This document shows, one piece after another, positions 25,959 to 32,933 of a stretch of DNA of 42,639 nucleotides. This DNA comes from Verrucomicrobiota bacterium (GTDB lineage Bacteria; Verrucomicrobiota; Verrucomicrobiia; Limisphaerales; UBA9464): the NCBI GenBank assembly GCA_947471985.1, contig CANIZL010000055.1, positions 1 to 42,639 on the forward strand, read 5' to 3'. Below the pieces are notes generated by a model. That model was not told where the DNA came from, made no database searches, and saw only the letters and a program-made list of their open reading frames with translations. A program made the position numbers and the translations under genes. Position 1 is the stretch's first letter; each line of letters starts with the position of its first letter.

Positions 25959-26339
25959 TCAGCGGCTCGCCACATCCCGGCCCGTGGCGGCCCGGACGCG
26001 TGCCTGCCACTCTTCCGGACTGACTTCCACGGGCTTGGCCCGGCACACTTCGGCGGCACCCGGGAAGGTCCACAGATTGGGAAAATCCCGGCATTGCTGT
26101 GGTTTGACCGGATTGATCCGACATTCATCCCCCGCCAGCCAGGCACAGGCGCCGCTCGCTTGATCCAGCAACGCCAGGCCGTCCCGTCGATGCGTCAAGC
26201 GGGTGTGGTTCTGAATGAACTCCTCCACCGCCATGCCCACGTGCGCCGCGATCCGTTCCACTTCGCCCTCCGCGAGGCGCACCTGGCCCGGCCACCGGCA
26301 ACACGCGGTGCAACGATCACATTCAAGGAAGATGGGCAT
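25959..26339 (-). CDS. YkgJ-type cysteine-cluster protein
   Basis: A 126-residue soluble protein with eight cysteines in the YkgJ/CxxCxxCC pattern: Cys7, Cys10, Cys13, Cys14 (ECDRCTACCRWPG), then Cys65, Cys73 (DECRINPVKPQQCRDFP), Cys83 and Cys99. These are predicted to bind zinc or an iron-sulfur cluster. Function is unknown; some members are suggested to be oxidoreductases or metal-cofactor carriers. It lies 28 bases after tsaB and 57 bases before the ATP-grasp gene, in the same orientation as both, so it is probably part of the same transcript. Confidence 0.9.
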   Translation of the reverse strand: MPIFLECDRCTACCRWPGQVRLAEGEVERIAAHVGMAVEEFIQNHTRLTHRRDGLALLDQASGACAWLAGDECRINPVKPQQCRDFPNLWTFPGAAEVCRAKPVEVSPEEWQARVRAATGRDVASR

Positions 26340-26367
26340 ACTCGATGGGTGGATCGTGGCGCGTCGT

Positions 26368-27030
26368 TCAGGGACCGTCGTGGTCGGTGATGCCTGGAAT
26401 GGAACGGGACACCGGGGCTTTCACGAACGCCGCCGTGCGCAGGTAGACCGGCGATAACTCCTCCGGAGCGACGCAGGTGTCGCACGCTGCTGCCAATCGG
26501 CCCAACTGCGCGGCTGCGGGAAAGCCCGCTTCGCCCACGCCGAGGCGGGTAAAAATCTCCGCTCCCACCACCCGCGCCGAAGCGGCCAGCAAACGCACTT
26601 CCGCGGAACCCATCAGGCGGGCCTCTTCCACCACCCGACCGCCCTCCACCCGGGCCACGGCCCATTCATCCCGCTGGGCGTCGCTGGCCAGCCACGCGGA
26701 TCCGATGACATCCGCCGCCAGGACGGCAAAACTGCTGATCGGAATTACCGGAAGGGAATGCGTCTCACCGGTGGCAAGGCTCCAGCCCTGGGCCACCGAT
26801 ATCGCGAGGCGAATCCCGGTATAACTTCCCGGTCCAATCCCGATGGCCAGCGCGTCCACCTCCGCCGGAGTGACTCCGGCGCTGTTCAGGGTATCCGCCA
26901 CGAGCGAAAACACGCGGGTGGATCGGCCCACTTCCTGGAACGTTTCGGCCAGAAGGACGCCGTTCCGCACCAGCGCCACCGAACGGCGGTCAGTCGAAAA
27001 CTCCAGGGCGAGCAGGGTTCGGGGTTTCAT
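26368..27030 (-). CDS. tsaB: tRNA threonylcarbamoyladenosine biosynthesis protein TsaB
   Basis: A 220-residue TsaB, the non-catalytic ASKHA-fold partner of TsaD in making t6A37 of ANN-decoding tRNAs. The N-terminus MKPRTLLALEFSTDRRSVAL and the motif IGIGPGSYTGIRLAISVAQG (about 65-84) are diagnostic. Length fits the family. The ATG at 27028-27030 was chosen because it overlaps the tsaE stop (ATGA) and gives the family N-terminus; the upstream in-frame extension to 27306 is a shadow of tsaE. tsaD and tsaC are not in the window. Confidence 0.95.
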   Translation of the reverse strand: MKPRTLLALEFSTDRRSVALVRNGVLLAETFQEVGRSTRVFSLVADTLNSAGVTPAEVDALAIGIGPGSYTGIRLAISVAQGWSLATGETHSLPVIPISSFAVLAADVIGSAWLASDAQRDEWAVARVEGGRVVEEARLMGSAEVRLLAASARVVGAEIFTRLGVGEAGFPAAAQLGRLAAACDTCVAPEELSPVYLRTAAFVKAPVSRSIPGITDHDGP

Positions 27031-27491
27031 GGGTGCCAATCGCAAACCAGGGAGCGTTCGTTTTCGCCGAGTACTTCGAGGTGAACCTGGCGCCAGTTGG
27101 GCGGCACGGCGCCACCGTCGATCCAACGCTCCGCCCATTCCACCAGCGTGATTCCCTCCGGCTGCAGCAGGTATTCCTCCAACCCGGCTGCGGTGACATC
27201 CGCCGCGGAGTTCAAGCGGTAGAGATCGAGATGTTGCAGGGGGCAGCGCCCTCCGCGGTAGGCATTCATCAGGGCAAATGTGGGGGAATGAACGCGGCCC
27301 GGACAACCGAGGCCCCGGGCAAATCCCCGGCTAAAGGCCGTCTTGCCCGCTCCCAGATCACCGTGCAAGCCGATCACCCAGCCGGACTGGGCCGTTTGCG
27401 CCAGGCGTGCCGCCAAGGCCTCCGTTTCGGCCACCGAGCGGGTTTGGGCGCGGAAAGGCAGGACGTTCGAGGGCGACTGAGGATGATCCAT
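27027..27491 (-). CDS. tsaE: tRNA threonylcarbamoyladenosine biosynthesis ATPase TsaE
   Basis: A 154-residue P-loop ATPase that drives the turnover of the TsaB-TsaD-TsaE complex in t6A synthesis. The Walker A motif GDLGAGKT is at 44-51, HSPTFALMNAY (a family motif) follows near 69-79, and LVEWAERW near 116-123 is the conserved switch region. The ATG at 27489-27491 was preferred over an in-frame TTG at 27503. It starts 14 bases after the thiL stop and overlaps the tsaB start by four bases, so thiL-tsaE-tsaB are probably one operon. Confidence 0.95.
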   Translation of the reverse strand: MDHPQSPSNVLPFRAQTRSVAETEALAARLAQTAQSGWVIGLHGDLGAGKTAFSRGFARGLGCPGRVHSPTFALMNAYRGGRCPLQHLDLYRLNSAADVTAAGLEEYLLQPEGITLVEWAERWIDGGAVPPNWRQVHLEVLGENERSLVCDWHP

Positions 27492-27505
27492 GCGCGAGCT
27501 CAACT

Positions 27506-28483
27506 TCAGTTCGCGCTGGCAGTGCCGGCGGGAAGTTTGGCGAAATGATCGAAGCCCCGGGCCGTCAGGGGGCGTTCCCCGTGTTCATCGCGCAGGCGGA
27601 CGCCCGCCGTCGCGGTGACCCGCCCAATGCAACTCAAGGGAACCCCGGGAAAACGTTCCCTCCAACCATCCATCACGGCCACGGCATCGCGCGGCGCCAC
27701 GGTGAACAGCAGTTCAAAGTCTTCGCCGTCCGTCAGCGCCGCCAGATGCGCTGGTTTGGCGAGATCGCCCGTTCGCGCCGCCAGCCGGGCCGCGCGGCTG
27801 ATCGGCAACGCCGACTTGTACAGCACCGCGCCCATGGTTCCGAGGGGATTCAGCAAGTGCGGCAGATCACCCGCGAGGCCGTCGCTGACATCCAGCAGGG
27901 CATGCACGCGGCCGGTCTCCCGCAACCACCGTCCCTCAGCCAGGCGGGGTTCGAAATCCAGATGCCGCCCCGTCAGGGATCCACCGAGTTCCCCGCTGAC
28001 AAAAATCGCGTCGCCCACGCACGATCCGGTGCGCAGCAGGGCCTTTCCGGCGGGAACCCGTCCCAGCAAAGCCACGGACAGGAGGAGGGCGGCGGGATTG
28101 CGGGTGGTTTCGCCACCGACCACGGCCACGCCCCAGCGGGCCGCCAGGGCCGTGAGGCCTTCGTACGCGCGCAGCGCCCAGGCGGCCTCCGCGTCGGGAT
28201 CCAGTCCGGGCAGAGCCAGCGTGATCACGGCCGCGGTAGGCTCACCGCCCATCGCGGCGATATCGCTGAGACAGCGCCCGAGCGCCTTGTGCCCAACCCG
28301 CTCCGGCGCCACGTCGGCCGTGAAATGCACGCCTTCCACCACTGCGTCCGTCTTGAACAATCCCTGCATGCCCGGCTCACCCAGATCCAGGACCGCGCAA
28401 TCATCGCCCGCACCCACCACCACCCGGGCCGACGTGGGCAGCAGCGGTTTCAACCGGGCGATCAATTCGAATTCAGTACTCAA
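27506..28483 (-). CDS. thiL: Thiamine-monophosphate kinase
   Basis: A 325-residue ThiL that phosphorylates thiamine monophosphate to the diphosphate cofactor. The metal- and ATP-binding motifs are present: VVGAGDDCAVLDL near 23-35, KTDAVVEGVHF near 45-55, SDIAAMGGEP near 73-82, GGETTRN and LLDVSDGLAGDL near 198-209. Length is standard. The start is a TTG at 28481-28483, with no ATG nearby that would keep the conserved N-terminus. It is 77 bases downstream of ogt and upstream of tsaE. Confidence 0.95.
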   Translation of the reverse strand: MSTEFELIARLKPLLPTSARVVVGAGDDCAVLDLGEPGMQGLFKTDAVVEGVHFTADVAPERVGHKALGRCLSDIAAMGGEPTAAVITLALPGLDPDAEAAWALRAYEGLTALAARWGVAVVGGETTRNPAALLLSVALLGRVPAGKALLRTGSCVGDAIFVSGELGGSLTGRHLDFEPRLAEGRWLRETGRVHALLDVSDGLAGDLPHLLNPLGTMGAVLYKSALPISRAARLAARTGDLAKPAHLAALTDGEDFELLFTVAPRDAVAVMDGWRERFPGVPLSCIGRVTATAGVRLRDEHGERPLTARGFDHFAKLPAGTASAN

Positions 28484-28560
28484 TGCGGGCGAATCCTAGG
28501 TGCTCCCCGGCCCTCGAACAACGGCCGGCCACGCCGGACTTTCAGCAAATCGGCGCCCAC

Positions 28561-29043
28561 TTACCGCGCCCCTTCCAACCGCAGCAGATACTCCTTTCGT
28601 TCCAGCCCGCCGGCATAGCCCGTCAACGTGCCGTCCTGGCCCACTACCCGATGGCAGGGTACGAGGAGACTAATGGGATTGCGCCCAATAGCGGCCCCAG
28701 CGGCGCGCGCGGCGGACGGGCGGCCCAGCGCTTCGGCGATTTGTCGGTAGGTTCGCGTAGACCCCCGGGGAATCGTTTGCAGGGTGCGCCAAACCGCCTG
28801 CTGAAACTCGGTGCCGGACGGATCCAACGCGTCCGCAAAGACCGGGGCGTGGCCGGCAAAATAGTCCTTCAGCCAACGTTGAGCCGCGGTCAGGCGACGG
28901 TCGTCGCGCACCCAACCGGTGCGGTCCGTGGGAAACCAACGTTGCCCCGCGAAATAGACGCCGCTCAGGCCGCGGCCGCTGGCGGTCAATAGCAGGTCAC
29001 CCAAGGGTGACGACACTGCGGAATACACGACGGTCGGGTTCAT
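28561..29043 (-). CDS. ogt: Methylated-DNA-[protein]-cysteine S-methyltransferase
   Basis: A 160-residue suicide methyltransferase that removes alkyl groups from O6-alkylguanine in DNA. The active-site motif is PCHRV at 129-133 with acceptor Cys130, preceded by the winged-helix DNA-binding segment [22 protein letters not shown] (78-99). The ATG at 29041-29043 overlaps the stop of the upstream Ada/AlkA fusion (ATGA), so the two repair genes are coupled. Upstream in-frame residues to 29295 are a shadow of that gene. Confidence 0.96.
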   Translation of the reverse strand: MNPTVVYSAVSSPLGDLLLTASGRGLSGVYFAGQRWFPTDRTGWVRDDRRLTAAQRWLKDYFAGHAPVFADALDPSGTEFQQAVWRTLQTIPRGSTRTYRQIAEALGRPSAARAAGAAIGRNPISLLVPCHRVVGQDGTLTGYAGGLERKEYLLRLEGAR

Positions 29044-30530
29044 GAATTGAAAGGCTGTGAGGCGAGATGATCGGACTGCGACTGCCAGAGCAGCGCGGCG
29101 GCGTAGGCCCGCCAGGGGCGCCAGCGCGCACTTTGTTTTTCCACTTCGGATTCGCGGGCAATCTCCCCGCGACCCAAAGCCCGGCGCAGGCCCAGATCCC
29201 CCGCCGGAAACGCATCGGGAAACCGCAGCGCGCGCAAGGTAATGTATTGGGCGGTCCACGGACCAATACCCGGCAATTCCTGCAGCGTTCGGCAAACCGC
29301 GTCATAGCCCTCACCGGGTGAAAAATTCAACCCACCGCGCTGCGCGAACGCCGCCAGCACCCGGAGGGTTTCCGCTCGTCGACGCGTCAATCCCTCGGCG
29401 CACAATGCTTCCACCGTGGCGTTCCCCAACGTCTCCGGCGTGAGCGAGAGATGGGTCAACTCCGCCTGCGGCGTGGAGCAACGCTCACCGAAGCGCTGCA
29501 CCAGTCGTCCGGCCAGAGTGGTGGCTGCGGCGACGCTCACTTGCTGACCCAGAACTGTGCGAACCGCCGTTTCAAAGATCTCCCAGGATCCCGGCAGGCG
29601 CAGTCCCGGGTGCCGATCCACGAGCGGACCCAGGCAGGGATCCCCGGCGAAGGCCTCCACCAGCACGGCGGGTTGGGCATCCAGATCCAGGAGCGATCGC
29701 AAACGCGTCTCCACGACCGCCAAAGCCGGGGCCAGCGACGGAGAAATCTCCACCGTCAATTGACTGCGCGGCGCATCGTTTCTTACCACCAGCCAGCCCG
29801 AGTGGCCTCCCCATCGACACGTGCGGGCGTAGCTTTCCCCGGGACCAACGAACTCCACGCCGCGCGTCGCGCGAGCTCGCAGCCACCGACACATCTCGGT
29901 CCAGGCATACGGGGGACGATACGCCAAGGTCATCCGCAGGCTGGCGCCGGTATTGTCGATGGAGTGCTCCCGCGGCGCCCGCTTCCGCAACCGATCGGGC
30001 GTCAGGTGGAGCCGATCGCGGAAGCAGGCATTGAAGCGTCGCACGCTGCGAAAGCCCGCCGATAACGCGATCTGACTGACCGGGAGGTTCGTGTCTTGCA
30101 ACAACCGCTTGGCAAACAGCAGTCGCCCCCACTGCAGCACCTCCACGGGCGACACCCCGTATGCCTCCACCAACAAACGCCGAAATTGCCGCTCGCTGTA
30201 ACCGGCCGCACGGGCAATCGCCGGCACACCGGCGCCCTCAACGGCACGGATCCGGAGACAGCGCAGTAGTTGGGCGGGCACCGATTCATCCGCCCCCCGG
30301 CTCCGGGCGGGCGAAAGCTCCGGGCGACAGCGCAGACAGGGCCGGAAGCCCGCCCGCAAGGCTGCGATCGAATCGTCAAAGAACACACAGTTCGCGAGGA
30401 GCGGCGTGCGGGTTGGGCAGATGGGCCGGCAATAGATGCCCGTGCTGGTGACGCCGGTAAAGAAGACGCCATCAAACCGGCGATCCCGCGAACGGAGCGC
30501 CGAGTGACAGAGGGATGCCAGTGGGGGCAC
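29040..30530 (-). CDS. alkA: Ada-type regulator fused to AlkA 3-methyladenine DNA glycosylase
   Basis: A 496-residue three-part protein of the adaptive response to alkylation. Residues 1-75 are the Ada N-terminal zinc domain with ligands Cys34, Cys38, Cys65 and Cys68 (GIYCRPIC and RPCLRC); Cys34 is the expected methyl acceptor that turns the protein into an activator. Residues about 80-185 are an AraC-type double HTH ([17 protein letters not shown] through [25 protein letters not shown]). Residues about 195-490 are AlkA, with the helix-hairpin-helix [12 protein letters not shown] at 419-430 and catalytic Asp445 in [10 protein letters not shown]. The start is GTG at 30528-30530. The separate ogt gene follows, supplying the missing C-terminal methyltransferase of classical Ada. 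Confidence 0.94.
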   Translation of the reverse strand: MPPLASLCHSALRSRDRRFDGVFFTGVTSTGIYCRPICPTRTPLLANCVFFDDSIAALRAGFRPCLRCRPELSPARSRGADESVPAQLLRCLRIRAVEGAGVPAIARAAGYSERQFRRLLVEAYGVSPVEVLQWGRLLFAKRLLQDTNLPVSQIALSAGFRSVRRFNACFRDRLHLTPDRLRKRAPREHSIDNTGASLRMTLAYRPPYAWTEMCRWLRARATRGVEFVGPGESYARTCRWGGHSGWLVVRNDAPRSQLTVEISPSLAPALAVVETRLRSLLDLDAQPAVLVEAFAGDPCLGPLVDRHPGLRLPGSWEIFETAVRTVLGQQVSVAAATTLAGRLVQRFGERCSTPQAELTHLSLTPETLGNATVEALCAEGLTRRRAETLRVLAAFAQRGGLNFSPGEGYDAVCRTLQELPGIGPWTAQYITLRALRFPDAFPAGDLGLRRALGRGEIARESEVEKQSARWRPWRAYAAALLWQSQSDHLASQPFNS

Positions 30531-30879
30531 ACCGCCGATTCTAGCGATCCCCCGGCGATCCGCTGGCCATTTTCGGCCAGGAGATTCCGCGGCCCGGGTG
30601 TGAGACAGAAGTCTTCTACTGAAGGTAAATGACGCGATCTGACAGTGTTTGGTGTCTAGGAGGCCTCGCCAAGAAAGCGACGGACTGGGTCACGCGGAGG
30701 CGGGGAGAACGCGGAGGAGTCCCCCAGAAATTATTCATTTTCCCTCTCCGCGCCTCCGTGCCTCCGCGTGACCCTGCCTACCCTCAGAAGAATTTTGTCG
30801 CACACCCCCGCGGCCCCCGGCGTCCGACGCCGCTGGCCCCGGACGGGATTCCTCGCTATAGGGGGGGCAGGTTGTTCGG
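30531..30879. other. 349-base intergenic region between divergent genes
   Basis: Separates the minus-strand repair operon from the plus-strand MBL gene. It should hold the promoter of the Ada/AlkA-ogt operon and that of the MBL gene, but I see no convincing -35/-10 pair. It contains the imperfect inverted repeat described at 30688-30772. A G-run (GGGGGGGCAGG, 30861-30871) just before the MBL start could serve as a loose Shine-Dalgarno. Confidence 0.5.
30688..30772. repeat. Imperfect inverted repeat of the CGCGGAGGC type
   Basis: The arm at 30688-30720 starts GGTCACGCGGAGGC, and the complement of 30740-30772 starts with the same 14 bases. The rest of each arm repeats degenerate (A/C)GGAG units. 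The loop is about 19 bases. Sequences of this kind (a purine-rich 'ACGCGGAG' ladder facing its complement) recur as short dispersed palindromic elements in several bacterial phyla. It carries no reading frame. Confidence 0.75.
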
Positions 30880-31908
30880 ATGCCCCTGCTCGACTTTGAA
30901 TTCACCCATCACGCCCTGCATTTCCCGCAGTTGCGCTTGTGGTTTGATGCCCATCGAAAGCAGGGCCCGGGCCAGTTGGTCGTGGTCAGCCACGCGCATT
31001 CGGATCACACGGCGCGCCATGCCGAAGTCGTGCTCAGTGCCCCGACCCAGAAACTGATGGCCGCCCGCCTGGGCGGGAAACGACAGGAACATGTGCTGGC
31101 CTTCGGCGAGCGGGTGGCGCTCACCGAACCGCGCTTTGGTGTACCACGGGACGCGCACCTGACGCTCTGGCCCGCCGGACATATCCTGGGTTCAGCCATG
31201 GCGAAGCTCGAAGCGGAGGGTCGGTCGCTCTTGTACACGGGCGACTTCAAGTTGCGGGCCGGGTTCAGTTCCGAGATCTGCCAGCCGGTCCGCGCGGACA
31301 TCCTGGTGATGGAAACCACCTTTGGCCGGCCCCGGTATGTCTTTCCGCCCGCGGCCGAAGTCATTGCCGGATTGATTCAGTTCTGTCGGGACTGCCTGGC
31401 CCGCAAGGAGGTGCCGGTGCTGCTGGGATATTCCCTGGGCAAGGCGCAGGAATTATTGGTCGCGCTGGGCGGCGCAGGATTGCCGCTGATGGGCCATGAT
31501 TCGATGGCGCGGATGACGGAGATTTACGTGGAATTCGGTCGAGCAATCCCCGCGGTCCGCCCTTGGGATCCGACGGCAGCCGCGGAGTGTGTTGTCCTGG
31601 CTCCGCCCGGGGCGGCCCTTGAAGCCCTCCGAAAGCACCAGACGATCCGCCTGGCGGTAGTGACGGGATGGGCGCTGGACGCCGGTTGCCGCTATCGATA
31701 TCGGTCTGATGCGGCCTTTCCGCTGAGCGACCACGCCGACTACCCGGAGTTGCTCGAATTTGTGCGTCAGGTGGCCCCGGAGCGCATCTACACCCTGCAC
31801 GGGTTTGCCGGTGAATTTGCCACCCAACTCCGCCGATTGGGGTACGACGCCCGGGCCCTGACGGAAGTGGACCAGTTTGAACTGGCCCTGGATGAACCCA
31901 CGGAGTGA
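30880..31908 (+). CDS. MBL-fold exonuclease-like protein (ligase-associated exonuclease family)
   Basis: A 342-residue metallo-beta-lactamase-fold protein of the beta-CASP/mRNA-3'-end-processing group. The zinc motif HxHxDH is SHAHSDH at 37-43, with further ligands in PAGHILGSAM, LLYTGDFKL and SDHADYPELLEF. The segments VRADILVMETTFGRPRYVFPP and ERIYTLHGFAGEFATQLRRLGYDA resemble the DNA-ligase-associated exonuclease family, which usually sits with an ATP-dependent ligase and a helicase. Neither is here, so it may act alone in RNA or DNA end processing. ATG start at 30880. Confidence 0.85.
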   Translation: MPLLDFEFTHHALHFPQLRLWFDAHRKQGPGQLVVVSHAHSDHTARHAEVVLSAPTQKLMAARLGGKRQEHVLAFGERVALTEPRFGVPRDAHLTLWPAGHILGSAMAKLEAEGRSLLYTGDFKLRAGFSSEICQPVRADILVMETTFGRPRYVFPPAAEVIAGLIQFCRDCLARKEVPVLLGYSLGKAQELLVALGGAGLPLMGHDSMARMTEIYVEFGRAIPAVRPWDPTAAAECVVLAPPGAALEALRKHQTIRLAVVTGWALDAGCRYRYRSDAAFPLSDHADYPELLEFVRQVAPERIYTLHGFAGEFATQLRRLGYDARALTEVDQFELALDEPTE

Positions 31909-32035
31909 GCCCCGCGGTTCCCGGTGTTCGGAGGCTGAATGCCGTCCTGTTCACCACACCGATGGGCCGCATCACCTCTTGCTCCGGCCGTTTTCCGGCA
32001 TACCGTACGCGTTCAGTTAAATCAAATTTACCATC

Positions 32036-32311
32036 GTGAACGTTGAACTGTGCCGGAAAGCTTTGGAGAAGGTGGGCGACCCCCGCATTCTTGTAAACTT
32101 GGTCTCCCGTCGGGTCCGCCAGCTGAATGGCGGCGGCGGGTTTGGTCGGCCCTTGGTGGTGCCGGATCCCACGGCGGGAACGGCGGATATCGCCATGCAG
32201 GAAATTGTCGAAGACAAGATCACCTGGGAATTGGTGAGCGACGAGACGGTGGAAGCGGAAGCGCTGCTTTCGCCCAAGCGCCGGAAGAAGCCCGCGGCCG
32301 CGGCGCACTAA
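32036..32311 (+). CDS. rpoZ: RNA polymerase subunit omega
   Basis: A 91-residue omega subunit, which helps assemble RNA polymerase. It has the family pattern KVGDPRILVNLVSRRVRQL at about 12-30 and a helical region IAMQEIVEDKITWEL at about 52-66. The C-terminus is a basic Lys/Arg/Ala tail, longer than in short omegas. The start is GTG at 32036 after an AT-rich leader with no Shine-Dalgarno. smpB follows 57 bases later. The low information in such a small protein keeps confidence moderate. Confidence 0.8.
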   Translation: MNVELCRKALEKVGDPRILVNLVSRRVRQLNGGGGFGRPLVVPDPTAGTADIAMQEIVEDKITWELVSDETVEAEALLSPKRRKKPAAAAH

Positions 32312-32368
32312 AGGTTTCTGAACTTTTGATCGCGGCCGGGAGGGTTGCCCCTTCCGGCCGTTTCGCCA

Positions 32369-32824
32369 ATGGGTGACCTCCTCACCAACTCCAAGGCCCG
32401 CCGGGATTACTCCATCCTGGAAACCTATGAGGCTGGGATCGTCCTGCGGGGCACCGAGGTGAAATCCTTGCGCGCCGGCAAGGGACAGCTCGCCGACGCC
32501 TTTGCCCGGGTCGAAAACGATCAGGTGTGGCTTTACAATTTCCACATCGACGAGTATTCGCATGGGAATCTCCATAATCACGATCCCAAGGCCAAGCGGC
32601 GGTTGTTGCTGCACAAGTCCGAGATTCGCAAACTCTTTGGCTTGGGTAGTGTAAAGGGCAACACGCTGATACCGCTCTCCTGTTATTGGAAGGGCAATCA
32701 CCTCAAGATCAGCCTGGGCGTGGGCAAGGGCAAAGTGGAGTACGACAAGCGTCAGGATCTGCGCAAACGGGAAGCCACGCGCGACATCCAGCGCGCCACG
32801 ACCAAACTGGTGCGTGGCCGGTGA
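32369..32824 (+). CDS. smpB: SsrA-binding protein SmpB
   Basis: A 151-residue SmpB that binds the tRNA-like end of tmRNA and brings it to stalled ribosomes. Family features are a conserved core TNSKARRDYSILETYEAGIVLRG, TEVKSLRAGKGQLADAF, HNHDPKAKRRLLLHKSEI and a basic C-terminal tail (KRQDLRKREATRDIQRA) that mimics mRNA in the decoding centre. The ATG at 32369 was chosen; an in-frame TTG at 32345 would add eight unusual residues. The partner RNA gene ssrA is in the same window at 11847-12200, about 20 kb away and on the other strand. Confidence 0.97.
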   Translation: MGDLLTNSKARRDYSILETYEAGIVLRGTEVKSLRAGKGQLADAFARVENDQVWLYNFHIDEYSHGNLHNHDPKAKRRLLLHKSEIRKLFGLGSVKGNTLIPLSCYWKGNHLKISLGVGKGKVEYDKRQDLRKREATRDIQRATTKLVRGR

Positions 32825-32933
32825 GCCGACGCACCCCGGGGGCTCGCGCGAGTCTCACCGAATGCACTTATTCCCTGGTGCGTCCAAAAACCGATTTGAA
32901 TCCCGGGGTTCCACGCCATCCTTCCGCCTGCCG

